Shown here: one piece after another, positions 44,703 to 53,304 of the stretch
How positions within the stretch are numbered: position 1 is the first letter of the stretch
How the letters are laid out: each line of letters begins with the position of its first letter
Source of the DNA: Bryobacterales bacterium
GTDB taxonomy: Bacteria; Acidobacteriota; Terriglobia; Bryobacterales; Bryobacteraceae
Length of the DNA: 64,000 nt
Assembly (NCBI GenBank): GCA_016721425.1
Contig: JADKID010000007.1
Location: 62,001-126,000 of the forward strand
Direction of reading: 5' to 3'
Notes under the pieces: generated by a model
What the model was told of the DNA's origin: nothing
Databases searched by the model: none
Seen by the model: only the letters and a program-made list of their open reading frames with translations
Made by a program: the position numbers and the translations under genes

Positions 44703-47267
44703 TTACAGGCGGCCCAGCCTTTCTGTCAGGGCCGCCGCCACACGGGGTGCGTGTTGCTGCCCAAAGGCGCCGAATGGATCAAAAGGCAGATCCACCACTT
44801 CCATGCGGCCCGCAATGATGCCGGCCCATCCGAGTCCTGGCCCGTCGAGCCGGCGCCCCACCACCCGAATCACCACTGCGTCCACAAGGCACGGATCCGG
44901 GCGATACTTCAGCATGAGGCGGCGGTGATAGATCGCCGGAGTGCTGCTCCAATTGACAAGCACCGCGGCCCTCTCGCCATGGAAACTCAAGAATGCTCTT
45001 GCCCGGCCGGCAAAGTGGTACGCCGCCTCGGCCGGCGCCATTCGTCGCAGCGTCGCAGCGTGGTAAGCCAGCTTGCATCGCATTTGGCGCCAGCGCGCCG
45101 CCGCGCGTTCCGCGAGCCCTGCGTTGCGCTGCCAGTTCGGGTTGAGCGAATCGATGAACGCGAGAAACTCCACCGCCGCGCCCGCCTCTTTCAGCAGACG
45201 GGCCATCTCCAACGCCACGGGTCCGCCAAAGCACTCGCCCACCAGGCGGTATGGTCCATTCGCCTGCGCACGACGCAAATGAGTCACGCATTGCGCGGCG
45301 AGCGCGCCGACGCTATCGACCGGATCCAGCCGGTTCAGGTTCAATGCCAATACCGGTTGCTCCCGGCCCAGCAAACCGGCCAGCCGCGCCAGGGCCAGCA
45401 TTCCGCCAGCGTGGCCGGGCACACAGAACAGCGGGCGCCGCGTCCCCTCAGGTTGCAGCCGCACGATGACGCTCTCCTTCTCGTCCTGGCTTGCGTCGAT
45501 CTCCGCGGCTATCGCCGCAATGGTGCCCTCTTCCACGAACTTCAGATAGGGGATCTCCACGCCTTCGGCTGCACCCACCGCCGCCAGCATGGTTACCGCC
45601 AGCAGCGAGTCGCCGCCCAGCGCCTCAAACCGGTCTTCCACGCCGGCGCGCGCGCCCGGCAACATCTGCCGCCATAGGGCCGCGATCCGCTCCTCCCGAT
45701 CCGTGCGCGGCGCCACGAATTCTCCCAGCACCGTATCGTCCATCCGCTCGATCCCCAGCACCCTCGCCAGCCCGATGCGCTGTAACTTACCCGTCGGCCC
45801 CTTGGGAATGACGTCCACGATCTTCACGACACGCGGAACCTTAAAGCCGGGGAGGCGCTCCGAGACCCATTGGCGCAGTTGCCGCGGGTCCACCGCCTGA
45901 CCGGGATGCACCTCAACCGCCGCCCCCAGTTCCTCCCCCAGTTGCGCGTGCGGGATGGCAAAGGCCAGCGCCTGTCGCACCGCCGGGTGGGCCAATAGCA
46001 CCTCATCAATCTCACGGGGTGAGACCTTCTCCCCACCGCGGTTGATGATCTCTTTCAGCCGCCCGGTCAGTTGCAGATACCCGTCCGCATCCAGGCGGCC
46101 CTGGTCGCCGGTGCGGAACCAACCGTTGGTAAAGGCGGTCCGGTTCGCCTCGGGGTTGGCCAGATAGCCCGCCGTAACGTTCGCGCCGCGGATCACCACC
46201 TCGCCCGTTGCACCCTGCTCCAAAACGTTGCCGGCGGGGTCCATGATCGCGATCTCCGGTCCGGCGGCAGGCCCCACCAAGCCAGGCTTGCGCTGTGCCG
46301 GTGGAAGGGGGTTGCACGCCATTTGATGGGCAGCTTCGGTCATTCCATAGGCCTCTACCACCGGCGCGTGGAAGGCCCCTTCCAGGGCCTGCAATACCAC
46401 AGGTGGCAGCGATGCCGAGGAAGACCGGATGAAGCGCAGCGGCGTGTCACCAATCACCTGGCTATGCTCGGCGGCGCGCGCCAGAATCCCCTGATGCATC
46501 GTCGGAACGGCCGTGTACCAGGTGGGCCGCAACTCCCGCATCCATTCGAAAAACCGGTTTGCGTAAATTCCGTCCGTGCAGATCACGCTGGCGCCGGCGT
46601 GCAGCGAGGCCAGCAATGCTGCCATCAGGCCGTGGATATGAAACAGCGGCATGATGTTCAGGCAGCGGTCGGCCGGCGAGAGGTTGAGCGTGGCCGCGAT
46701 GTGGGCCGCCGAGGCAGCCAGATTCGCCGACGAAAGCGGCACCAGTTTCGGGCGCGCCGTGGTTCCCGATGTGTGCAGCAGCAGCGCCGTGTGGCCAGGC
46801 CCGGGATCGGCCTGGGCGGGACAGGCGCCCGCGATGTCCAGATCGAATTCGCCGGCCCGCGCCAGTTTGCCAATCCGCAGGACCGGGACGCCAAGCTGTT
46901 GGGCTGCCTCCAAGGCGGCGGCAGGCGTTGCGTCATCCACCACAATGGCGGAGGCGGCCAGATCGCTCAGGTAGAATTCGAAGTCGGCACGCGTGTAGCT
47001 GGGGTTCAGCGGCGCGCAGGCGGCGCAACTGGCCACGGCTGCAAACGCAGCCGCCATCTCCGGGCCATTCGGCAGTACGACGGCCACTCGCTGTTCCGCG
47101 CCAATGCCGGCGTCCCTCAGCCGGCCAGCCAGCCGCAGACTCTGCCTGCCCAATGCGGCATAGGAGAGCGGCTCCCGGCCAGGAGCAAGCAACGCCGGCG
47201 CGTCGCCGTAGCGCTGCGCGGATTCCTGAATAATCTGCCAGACGGTCTGGGTTGGGTATGTCCTCAT
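44703..47267 (-). CDS. AMP-ligase / carrier protein / thioesterase fusion with Cys nucleophile
   Basis: A 854-residue three-domain protein. Residues ~1-500 are an adenylate-forming ligase: LLHTSGTTARPKLVPLSS, MPLFHIHGL, YTAVPTMHQGILAR, FIRSSSASLPPVVLQALEG, AYGMTEAAHQM, GWFRTGDQGRLDADGYLQL, INRGGEKVSPREIDEVL, PKGPTGKLQR. These are close to the AAE3/Pcs60 oxalyl-CoA-synthetase-like branch, rather than amino-acid A domains. Residues ~530-590 are a carrier domain with FEALGGDSLLAV (phosphopantetheine Ser). The rest is a thioesterase (RPLFCVPGHAGGMLAL) whose motif is GECFGG: Cys replaces the usual Ser. The final His is likely in FGQQHAPRV. The product is unknown. Confidence 0.88.
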   Translation of the reverse strand: MRTYPTQTVWQIIQESAQRYGDAPALLAPGREPLSYAALGRQSLRLAGRLRDAGIGAEQRVAVVLPNGPEMAAAFAAVASCAACAPLNPSYTRADFEFYLSDLAASAIVVDDATPAAALEAAQQLGVPVLRIGKLARAGEFDLDIAGACPAQADPGPGHTALLLHTSGTTARPKLVPLSSANLAASAAHIAATLNLSPADRCLNIMPLFHIHGLMAALLASLHAGASVICTDGIYANRFFEWMRELRPTWYTAVPTMHQGILARAAEHSQVIGDTPLRFIRSSSASLPPVVLQALEGAFHAPVVEAYGMTEAAHQMACNPLPPAQRKPGLVGPAAGPEIAIMDPAGNVLEQGATGEVVIRGANVTAGYLANPEANRTAFTNGWFRTGDQGRLDADGYLQLTGRLKEIINRGGEKVSPREIDEVLLAHPAVRQALAFAIPHAQLGEELGAAVEVHPGQAVDPRQLRQWVSERLPGFKVPRVVKIVDVIPKGPTGKLQRIGLARVLGIERMDDTVLGEFVAPRTDREERIAALWRQMLPGARAGVEDRFEALGGDSLLAVTMLAAVGAAEGVEIPYLKFVEEGTIAAIAAEIDASQDEKESVIVRLQPEGTRRPLFCVPGHAGGMLALARLAGLLGREQPVLALNLNRLDPVDSVGALAAQCVTHLRRAQANGPYRLVGECFGGPVALEMARLLKEAGAAVEFLAFIDSLNPNWQRNAGLAERAAARWRQMRCKLAYHAATLRRMAPAEAAYHFAGRARAFLSFHGERAAVLVNWSSTPAIYHRRLMLKYRPDPCLVDAVVIRVVGRRLDGPGLGWAGIIAGRMEVVDLPFDPFGAFGQQHAPRVAAALTERLGRL

Positions 47268-47274
47268 GAGTGCG

Positions 47275-48117
47275 TCATTTCGTAAGTCGTCGTCTAACCT
47301 TTCCGTTCGGCTCGGCGTCCAGCCTCTCTGCCGGCTCGAGCTTCACCCGCGCCCGCTGACCCGGCGCTGCAGCCTCGCCAAAGCAGCCGCTGGATGGGAC
47401 AGCCCGCAAACGGAAGTCGTTCTGTCCGGTCTGGGTCCACTGGATGTGGCTGACGCCTCTGGCCGCCTGCAACCGCGGCCCGCTGCCACCCGCCCCGCGC
47501 CCGTAGATCGTCCCGGCCGCACGAGCACGATTCACTGCCCGTTGTCATCATGCCACCCAGACGGTATTCCATCACAACCGACAACTTGTTGCTGAGGTCG
47601 GAGAGGCTCAACTCGCCGCGCTTTGCTGGAATTGAAACCCACCGCGCTTCTATCCCCCGATGGGCGGCCCCCACCGGGATCTGCCAGTCGTTTTCGATCA
47701 GCATGGCGCCATCGCCGATCGCAGCCGGCGACCCCTGGCGAGTACCCGCAACATCGCGGCCGCGTCAAAGCCGAATCTGCCGCCGCGTCTGGAACCGCCG
47801 CTCGAATTGCGCGTGAGCCCATCCCTTTCGCCCCGGCCGAAAGCGGAAAATCGCTCGGGCTTCAGTGTCACCGAGTTGGTCCACCCGCGGCAACCGCCGC
47901 ATGGGCGCCGGCCGCGCTCAACCACTCCCGATAGCAGAGGACACGCACCCAGGCGTGACCAACAAATTCGCGAGACCCGGCTGCTGGTCGCGCCACCAAA
48001 AGCTCAAGACACCGGAACGCAACACCCCTCTCTTTCAGCGAGCTCCAGGCCGCATGGCCGGCCCAGTCATTTCGCGCATTCAGGCCCGCCTCGCCATCAT
48101 GGTAGCCTACCTTTCGT
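47275..48117 (-). pseudogene. decayed gene or genes with several frameshifts
   Basis: No intact gene fits this ~840-base gap, yet protein-like stretches occur on the minus strand in alternating frames. From 48117 to 47870: GLNARNDWAGHAAWSSLKER, then REFVGHAWVRVLCYREWL. Around 47790-47760: GFDAAAMLRVLA. From 47746: GDGAMLIENDWQIPVGAAHR, WVSIPAKRGELSLSDLSNKL and SVVMEYRLGG. From 47535 in the third frame: ARGVSHIQWTQTGQNDFRLR to the stop at 47275. ATG pair near 48100 with GAAAGG upstream looks like the original start (MMARRA) and is itself out of frame. GHAWVRV recalls the HAWV of transglutaminase-like proteins, but I do not identify the family. Four or more indels imply real decay. Confidence 0.5.
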
Positions 48118-48132
48118 TACCCCTTTTCCCAG

Positions 48133-49347
48133 ATGGAGACTCTCAAACTGGCCGCAATACGAAAGCTCTGGGCCAGACTGGTCAGCCAACCCGTAGTCCT
48201 TGGCGGGGCGGCCATCCTGGCGGTCCTCACCTGGCAGGCCGTCACCGTCCATTTCAACTATCACGGCAACTACACCGCTTTGTTCTGCACCGGCGCTCAA
48301 TGGAAGATGCCCGCCGAGCTGGACAACGGCACCCCCCGGGTTACCACGTCGCCGGGCTATGACGGGCAGTTCTACCGCTTGGTTGCTCATGACCCGTGGC
48401 TCTCTGCCGGCTATGTTCGCTATGCCGATGCTCCAACCGTCCGCTGGCGGCGCATCCTCGTCCCCGCCGCCGCCTGGCTGCTCGCGGCCGGCCAGGCCCG
48501 GTGGATCGATTTCACTTACATGCTGGTGCTGCTCCTCTGCTACGGCTTGGGGGTGTATGCTCTGAGCCGTTGGCTGGCGCTGCGCGGAAGAAATCCAGCT
48601 GGCGGCCTCTTGTTTCTGCTCCTGCCAGGCACATTGATCTGCATAGACCGCCTGACCGTGGATGTCGCCCTCTACGCCCTGCTCTTTCTCTGCCTGGTGT
48701 GGGATGAGGAAGGCCGGGACAAGGCTCTCTGGCTGGGCCTGGCGCTCTGTGCTCTCACACGCGACATCGGGTTGCTGGTGATTGCAGCGTTTGTTCTCGC
48801 CGAGCTCTCGGCCCGCCATTTCCGCCGCGCTGCCCTTCTGCTATCCTCCGCGCTGCCCGTGCTCGCCTGGTACCTTTGGTTGCGCCTCACCTTGTCGTAC
48901 ACGCCCGGGATCCGCCACCCGGGCTTGGGGGTAACCTGGCTGTTCCGGCACACCGGATACGGGCTTTTCATGCGCATGATGGACCCGGCCCGATACAAGC
49001 TGCCGGGCGTCTGGAGCTCGGTTGCCGTGGCGCTGGATCAGTTGGCGCTGGCCGCCATGATAGCCGCCGTCGTGCTGACGGTCATCTTCTTTCGCCGCCG
49101 CCAGGCGGGCAAACTGGAATGGGTTGGCCTGCTGTTCGCAGCCCTCTACCTGGTTGTCGACGCCAAGTACTTCTGGGCCGATGTCTTCTCCTGGCCACGC
49201 GCCTTCACGCCCTTGTTCGCGGCGCTGGCACTCGGCGCGGCAGCAAAGGCCCGGCGTTGGCTGTGGCTACCTATGGCCGCCGTCACCCTGCGCGTTGGGC
49301 TCCAGTTCGGCCCCCAGTTGGAAGGCGTCGTGCGGGCGCTGCGCTAG
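48133..49347 (+). CDS. polytopic membrane protein, GT-C-like
   Basis: A 404-residue integral membrane protein with about ten hydrophobic segments. The first periplasmic loop includes TTSPGYDGQFYRLVAHDPWL, a GYDGQFYY-type motif shared by a family of uncharacterised bacterial membrane proteins often linked to polysaccharide or glycosyltransferase clusters. Further segments: WIDFTYMLVLLLCYGLGVYA, LFLLLPGTLICIDRLTVDVA. It stands alone next to a decayed gene. Probably a GT-C-fold transferase, but the catalytic acidic pair cannot be confirmed. Confidence 0.8.
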   Translation: METLKLAAIRKLWARLVSQPVVLGGAAILAVLTWQAVTVHFNYHGNYTALFCTGAQWKMPAELDNGTPRVTTSPGYDGQFYRLVAHDPWLSAGYVRYADAPTVRWRRILVPAAAWLLAAGQARWIDFTYMLVLLLCYGLGVYALSRWLALRGRNPAGGLLFLLLPGTLICIDRLTVDVALYALLFLCLVWDEEGRDKALWLGLALCALTRDIGLLVIAAFVLAELSARHFRRAALLLSSALPVLAWYLWLRLTLSYTPGIRHPGLGVTWLFRHTGYGLFMRMMDPARYKLPGVWSSVAVALDQLALAAMIAAVVLTVIFFRRRQAGKLEWVGLLFAALYLVVDAKYFWADVFSWPRAFTPLFAALALGAAAKARRWLWLPMAAVTLRVGLQFGPQLEGVVRALR

Positions 49348-49356
49348 CCGCGGCGC

Positions 49357-49668
49357 TTAGTCAAAGCCAAATGGCTTGGGCGGCGCCTTGGTGGGGTCGT
49401 CCTGCTTGGCCTGCTTCAACAGCTCATCGAACTTGCGCGCCAGCACGTCTTTGCTCGATTTCATCTGCTCAAAAGACTTCTGGAATGCCTCTTCTCTGCG
49501 CGCCTCGGCCCCCTTCAACTTCTCCACGCCCAGGCTGATGTCCTCCAGCGTCCGTGGGGCTTCCCGCTCCTGGTGGCTCAACACAGCCTTCACCTCAGGA
49601 TCGATCTTCAGCGTGGCGCGGCAGCACGGGCACTCCACTTCAAACGTCACCGGTTTTTGCTTCGACAT
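49357..49668 (-). CDS. small zinc-knuckle coiled-coil protein
   Basis: A 103-residue cytoplasmic protein. The N-terminus has one CPCC knuckle (FEVECPCCRATLKIDPEV), followed by a helical, charged region (EDISLGVEKLKGAEARREEA, FQKSFEQMKSSKDVLARKFD) likely to form a coiled coil, and a short tail ending PPKPFGFD. I know no function; the plan looks like a small conserved acidobacterial protein. It lies 37 bases downstream of thrB on the same strand and is possibly co-transcribed. Confidence 0.75.
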   Translation of the reverse strand: MSKQKPVTFEVECPCCRATLKIDPEVKAVLSHQEREAPRTLEDISLGVEKLKGAEARREEAFQKSFEQMKSSKDVLARKFDELLKQAKQDDPTKAPPKPFGFD

Positions 49669-49705
49669 GGCTACCCGCTATTCTAGCCGCTTGCCGCCGC
49701 CTGCT

Positions 49706-50611
49706 TCACAGACCCTGCAACAGATCGTAGCCGTGGTCCGGGATATGCGTCATGAGTATTTCGCTGCCGTGCCCGTGCGACGCAAAGATCTCGCGGAACC
49801 GCTCGCACACCGGCTCATGCCCGCGCTCGTAAAAAACCAGAATCGACGGCCCCGCGCCCGATAGCGCGCAGCCCAGCAGACCCGGCGCCCGCAACTCGAT
49901 CATCTCGCTCAAGCCCGGCACCAACCGTGCCCGGTACGGCTGGTGCAGCCGGTCCATCAGCCCTTCGTGGAAGGCGTCCGTCGTCTGCGTCAGCATCGCC
50001 GCAATCAATAGTGCCGAGCGCTGAATGTTGAACACCGCATCCGCCCGCGAGTACGTCGTCGGTAGCGCGGCCCGCGCCTCGGACGTCGGCAGAATGAAAT
50101 CCGGCACGATAATCGCCACGCCGTACCGCGCCGGCAACTGCATCCGCACCGCGCGCGTGATCCCTTCTGAATCGATCGCGCTGGCCACAATGGAGCCCAG
50201 CACCGCCGCCGACACGTTGTCTGGATGCCCTTCAATCCGCGCCGCCTCGTCGAGGATCCGGTGCCGGTCCCACCCCAGCCCCACCGCCTCATCCGCAATC
50301 ACCACTCCTGCCACCAGTGCCGCCGCCGACGAGCCCAGCCCCTTCCCAATCGGAATGTCGTTGTCGATCTTCAGCTCAATCAGCGGCATCGGCCGCCCGG
50401 CATGCTCCGCCACCTGCAAAGCCGTCTGCCAGATCAGGTTGTCCGCGCCCGTCGAGATCATCCCCGCGTCCCGCCCCGAGGGTTGGATCAGCAGCCGCTC
50501 CGCTGGCCGGAACCGGCACTCCAGATAGATGCTCAGCGCCATGCCCAGCGCGTCAAATCCCGGCCCCAGGTTCGCGCTGGTGGCCGGGACGCGGACTTCC
50601 GTCCAGCTCAT
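49706..50611 (-). CDS. thrB: homoserine kinase
   Basis: GHMP-family kinase of 301 residues that phosphorylates homoserine on the way to threonine. The N-terminus VRVPATSANLGPGFDALGMA is characteristic. The ATP-binding motif is PIGKGLGSSAAALVAGVV. A third GHMP motif is LGCALSGAGPSILVF. The start ATG 50611 overlaps the stop of the preceding oxidoreductase gene (TAATG). No thrC or hom gene is nearby. Confidence 0.96.
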   Translation of the reverse strand: MSWTEVRVPATSANLGPGFDALGMALSIYLECRFRPAERLLIQPSGRDAGMISTGADNLIWQTALQVAEHAGRPMPLIELKIDNDIPIGKGLGSSAAALVAGVVIADEAVGLGWDRHRILDEAARIEGHPDNVSAAVLGSIVASAIDSEGITRAVRMQLPARYGVAIIVPDFILPTSEARAALPTTYSRADAVFNIQRSALLIAAMLTQTTDAFHEGLMDRLHQPYRARLVPGLSEMIELRAPGLLGCALSGAGPSILVFYERGHEPVCERFREIFASHGHGSEILMTHIPDHGYDLLQGL

Positions 50612-51621
50612 TAAAGCTTCACCGGCAGGCCGGTGCGGCAGCTTTCATAAATGCCCATCACAATCGCCAGGGCCTTCAGGCCCTCCTCGCCACTCACCAG
50701 CGGCTCGCTGTTGTTGAGGATGGCGTTCCCAAAGTCCTGGAACTGCCGCTCGAAGGGCGTCAGCGAGATCGCCATCGGGTCCGACGATCCGCTCATCACT
50801 TCCTTCTCCACCGGCGCCGGCGCGCCGCTGTCGCCGTCCACGTCCCACGTGGTCAGCTTGTCGCCCGTGAAAATGCAGGTGCCCTTCGTGCCGTGAATCT
50901 CAATGCGCTCGGAGTACCCCGGCCAGATCGCCGTCGAGGCCTGGATCACGCCGGTCGCACCGCTGCTGTACTTCATCATCGCCGTGATCACGTCTTCGCT
51001 CTCGATCTTGTGCCGCGCCGCAATCTGCCAGTAGCCGAAGACCTCCGCCACCCCGCCCACCAGGTAGTTCAGCACGTCCACCTGATGCACAGCCTGGTTG
51101 ATCATCGCGCCGCCGCCTTCCACCTCCCACGAGCCCTTGATGGGTCGCGAATAGTAGGCTTCACTGCGCCACCACTTCACATACGCGTCGGCCTGCAGAA
51201 TTCTACCTAACCGCCCGTCGGCGATGGCCTGCTTCACGAAAATCGTCGAGTCGTCAAACCGGTGCTGGCTCACCACGCCCAGCACAATGCCCGCCGCCCG
51301 CGCCGTCTCCACCATCTCGCGCGCCGTCTCCATGTTCGTGGAAATCGGCTTCTGCACCTGCACGGCCTTGCCATGCTGCGCGGCCACTAAAATCGGCTGG
51401 AGGCGGAAATTGGGAAACGTGCAGACATCCACGTAGTCCACTTCGGGATGCGCGCAGACCTCCTCGTACGTGGAGACGAATTCACATCCATACTGCTCCG
51501 CAAACTTCTTACCCGCCTCCGGGAAGACATCCGTGCAAACGGTGATGCGGTAGCCGATGTTGGCATACGCCTGAGCGTGCTTGTGGCTGATAGCGCCAGT
51601 CCCGATCATTCCTACGCGCAA
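50611..51621 (-). CDS. Gfo/Idh/MocA-family oxidoreductase
   Basis: NAD(P)-dependent sugar or inositol dehydrogenase family, 336 residues. N-terminal Rossmann fold: MRVGMIGTGAISHKHAQAYA (GxGxxG variant). VDYVDVCTFPNFRLQPILVA and VQVQKPISTNMETARE contain the EKP-like motif (here QKP, a Gln in place of the usual Glu). The catalytic-region text SWEVEGGGAMINQAVHQVDV holds the conserved His. It is the upstream partner of thrB by TAATG overlap but is metabolically unrelated; it more likely works with the sugar isomerase and epimerase genes just upstream. Substrate unknown. Confidence 0.92.
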   Translation of the reverse strand: MRVGMIGTGAISHKHAQAYANIGYRITVCTDVFPEAGKKFAEQYGCEFVSTYEEVCAHPEVDYVDVCTFPNFRLQPILVAAQHGKAVQVQKPISTNMETAREMVETARAAGIVLGVVSQHRFDDSTIFVKQAIADGRLGRILQADAYVKWWRSEAYYSRPIKGSWEVEGGGAMINQAVHQVDVLNYLVGGVAEVFGYWQIAARHKIESEDVITAMMKYSSGATGVIQASTAIWPGYSERIEIHGTKGTCIFTGDKLTTWDVDGDSGAPAPVEKEVMSGSSDPMAISLTPFERQFQDFGNAILNNSEPLVSGEEGLKALAIVMGIYESCRTGLPVKL

Positions 51622-51690
51622 GGGGGAACCTCCAATTCAGTTCACAGGAGCCGCGCCAAATGCGGAACGGCTCCCGAACTAGCAATTGTA

Positions 51691-53292
51691 CTATTCCAGC
51701 CCGTGGTTGGTCCCGCAAATGGAGACGTCAATCCCCATATCGCGGAACATCGCCGCCTTCACCGCCAGCGCCTTGTTGGCGTCGGCCGCCGACGGGCAGT
51801 AGGCCACGTTGATGTGGTTGGACTTGTGCCGCGCCATAAACTGGTCGCGCGTCACCCCGTACATTACCGTGTGCATGATGGGCCACGGCGGCGTGGTCGC
51901 ATCCCACCGCCGCTGCGTCTCGTCAGCTGGCAACTCGATCACCTTCGCCCGGCCGATATCGGCCTTCAGAATGCCGGCATCAATGAAGATCCGGCTCCAG
52001 ATGATCTCGCCCGGCTTGGAGATGCCCTTCACCGTGCCGCCGCCCATCTTGAAATACATCGCAGGCTGGCGCTCGCTGGTGGTGCCGGCGTACCCGCCCA
52101 CGTTGTGGTTCGGCGGGACGGATCCGGAGATCAAAAACACCCAAACATAATCATCGCCGTACGTTTCGCCATAGCGCACGTCGTGTAGCGTCGTCTCCGG
52201 GTCGTAGCCGAGCTTGGTCCACACGCGGTTCGTCACCAGCGCGTCCAGGCCCACGCACTCGTCCACTTCGTTGAAGTGCGGCAGCGCCTGGCCCTCATAT
52301 AGCACCCTGCCGTTGCCGCGCGCCGTCACCGGCGGCCGGTCCACGTTGTTCAGCAGGCCTTCCACCAGGTCCGACGCCGGAGCCAGGTCTTTGAGACCCT
52401 GCTGGTATTGGATGCCGATGGTGTCGCAGCCGAAATCATCGGCGATGCGCAACGCCGCGATATACATCTTGCACTGCCCCAGGATCTGCTCGTCCGTCAG
52501 ATCGGTCTCCGGATTCGGGCCGGTCAGGAACTTCATCCCCTTGGCGTCCAGCCAGGAACGCACCTGCTGCGCTTCCTCGTCCGATACCGTCAACATCTCG
52601 GCATACAGCGCGCTCTGGCTGAGCCGCTCCTTGAAGACGCCGGTGGCGTGCAGCAGTTCGTCGGGGATGATGGCGTTGTACATGCCCATGCAGCCCTCGT
52701 CGAAGATGCCCATGATGGACTTGTTCTTGCGCAGTTCGCGCGCCATCGCGCCGCCCAGTTCCTCGGCCGGCTTGGGCAGCTTGAAGGCCCCTAGCGGCTT
52801 GGCGTGGCTGGTGTCGTGCACGATCTTCTCGCCGTTCAACCAGCGCTTCAGTCCGTTCAGGAATAGCTCGTCGTCGAAGTTCTCGCTCCACAACGTGGAA
52901 TACGGAATACCCGCCTTTGTCAGGCAGGCGTTGAGATTCATCATGCCCACCAGGCCGGGCCACTGCCCGCTCCAGTTGGCCACTGTCAGGATCGGACCCT
53001 GGTGTGTGTAGAGCCCGTGCAGCAGGTGGTGGCTATACTGCCATACCGCCTCGGCCACAATCAGCGGTGCCGTCGGCGCAATGGTCCGGAACACCTCCAT
53101 GCCGCGCTTCTGGCTGTCGATGAATCCGTGCTTCTTGGTCTCGTCGTAAGCGTGGCCGCGCTCAATCGTGCGGCCCAAGGCCTCCACGGCCTCCGTCACT
53201 TTCTTTTCCACTTCGGCCTGCGCTGCCCAACACGTCTGATTCGCTGCGAGGCGCAGGTCTCCGTTAGCGATTAAGATAACCGTTTCTGCCAT
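51691..53292 (-). CDS. L-fucose/L-arabinose isomerase-family protein
   Basis: A 533-residue cytoplasmic protein from ATG 53292 (MAETVILIANGDLRLAANQT). The architecture follows the L-fucose isomerase family: N-terminal Rossmann-like part (APLIVAEAVWQYSHHLLHGL, GPILTVANWSGQWPGLVGMM), a middle domain (IMGIFDEGCMGMYNAIIPDE containing a metal-site Glu/Asp pair), and a C-terminal part (NHNVGGYAGTTSERQPAMYF, WPIMHTVMYGVTRDQFMARH). It interconverts aldoses and ketoses in the family; the substrate here is not established. It follows the epimerase gene by 13 bases and is likely in one operon with it. Confidence 0.86.
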   Translation of the reverse strand: MAETVILIANGDLRLAANQTCWAAQAEVEKKVTEAVEALGRTIERGHAYDETKKHGFIDSQKRGMEVFRTIAPTAPLIVAEAVWQYSHHLLHGLYTHQGPILTVANWSGQWPGLVGMMNLNACLTKAGIPYSTLWSENFDDELFLNGLKRWLNGEKIVHDTSHAKPLGAFKLPKPAEELGGAMARELRKNKSIMGIFDEGCMGMYNAIIPDELLHATGVFKERLSQSALYAEMLTVSDEEAQQVRSWLDAKGMKFLTGPNPETDLTDEQILGQCKMYIAALRIADDFGCDTIGIQYQQGLKDLAPASDLVEGLLNNVDRPPVTARGNGRVLYEGQALPHFNEVDECVGLDALVTNRVWTKLGYDPETTLHDVRYGETYGDDYVWVFLISGSVPPNHNVGGYAGTTSERQPAMYFKMGGGTVKGISKPGEIIWSRIFIDAGILKADIGRAKVIELPADETQRRWDATTPPWPIMHTVMYGVTRDQFMARHKSNHINVAYCPSAADANKALAVKAAMFRDMGIDVSICGTNHGLE

Positions 53293-53304
53293 GTTCCTAT
53301 TCAA

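Noticed and set aside
47660..48196. Plus-strand ORF of 178 codons between the ligase fusion and the membrane protein gene
   Set aside because: Pro/Arg/Ser-rich low-complexity translation, no ribosome-binding site, overlaps the start of the next gene; the minus-strand remnants look more protein-like.
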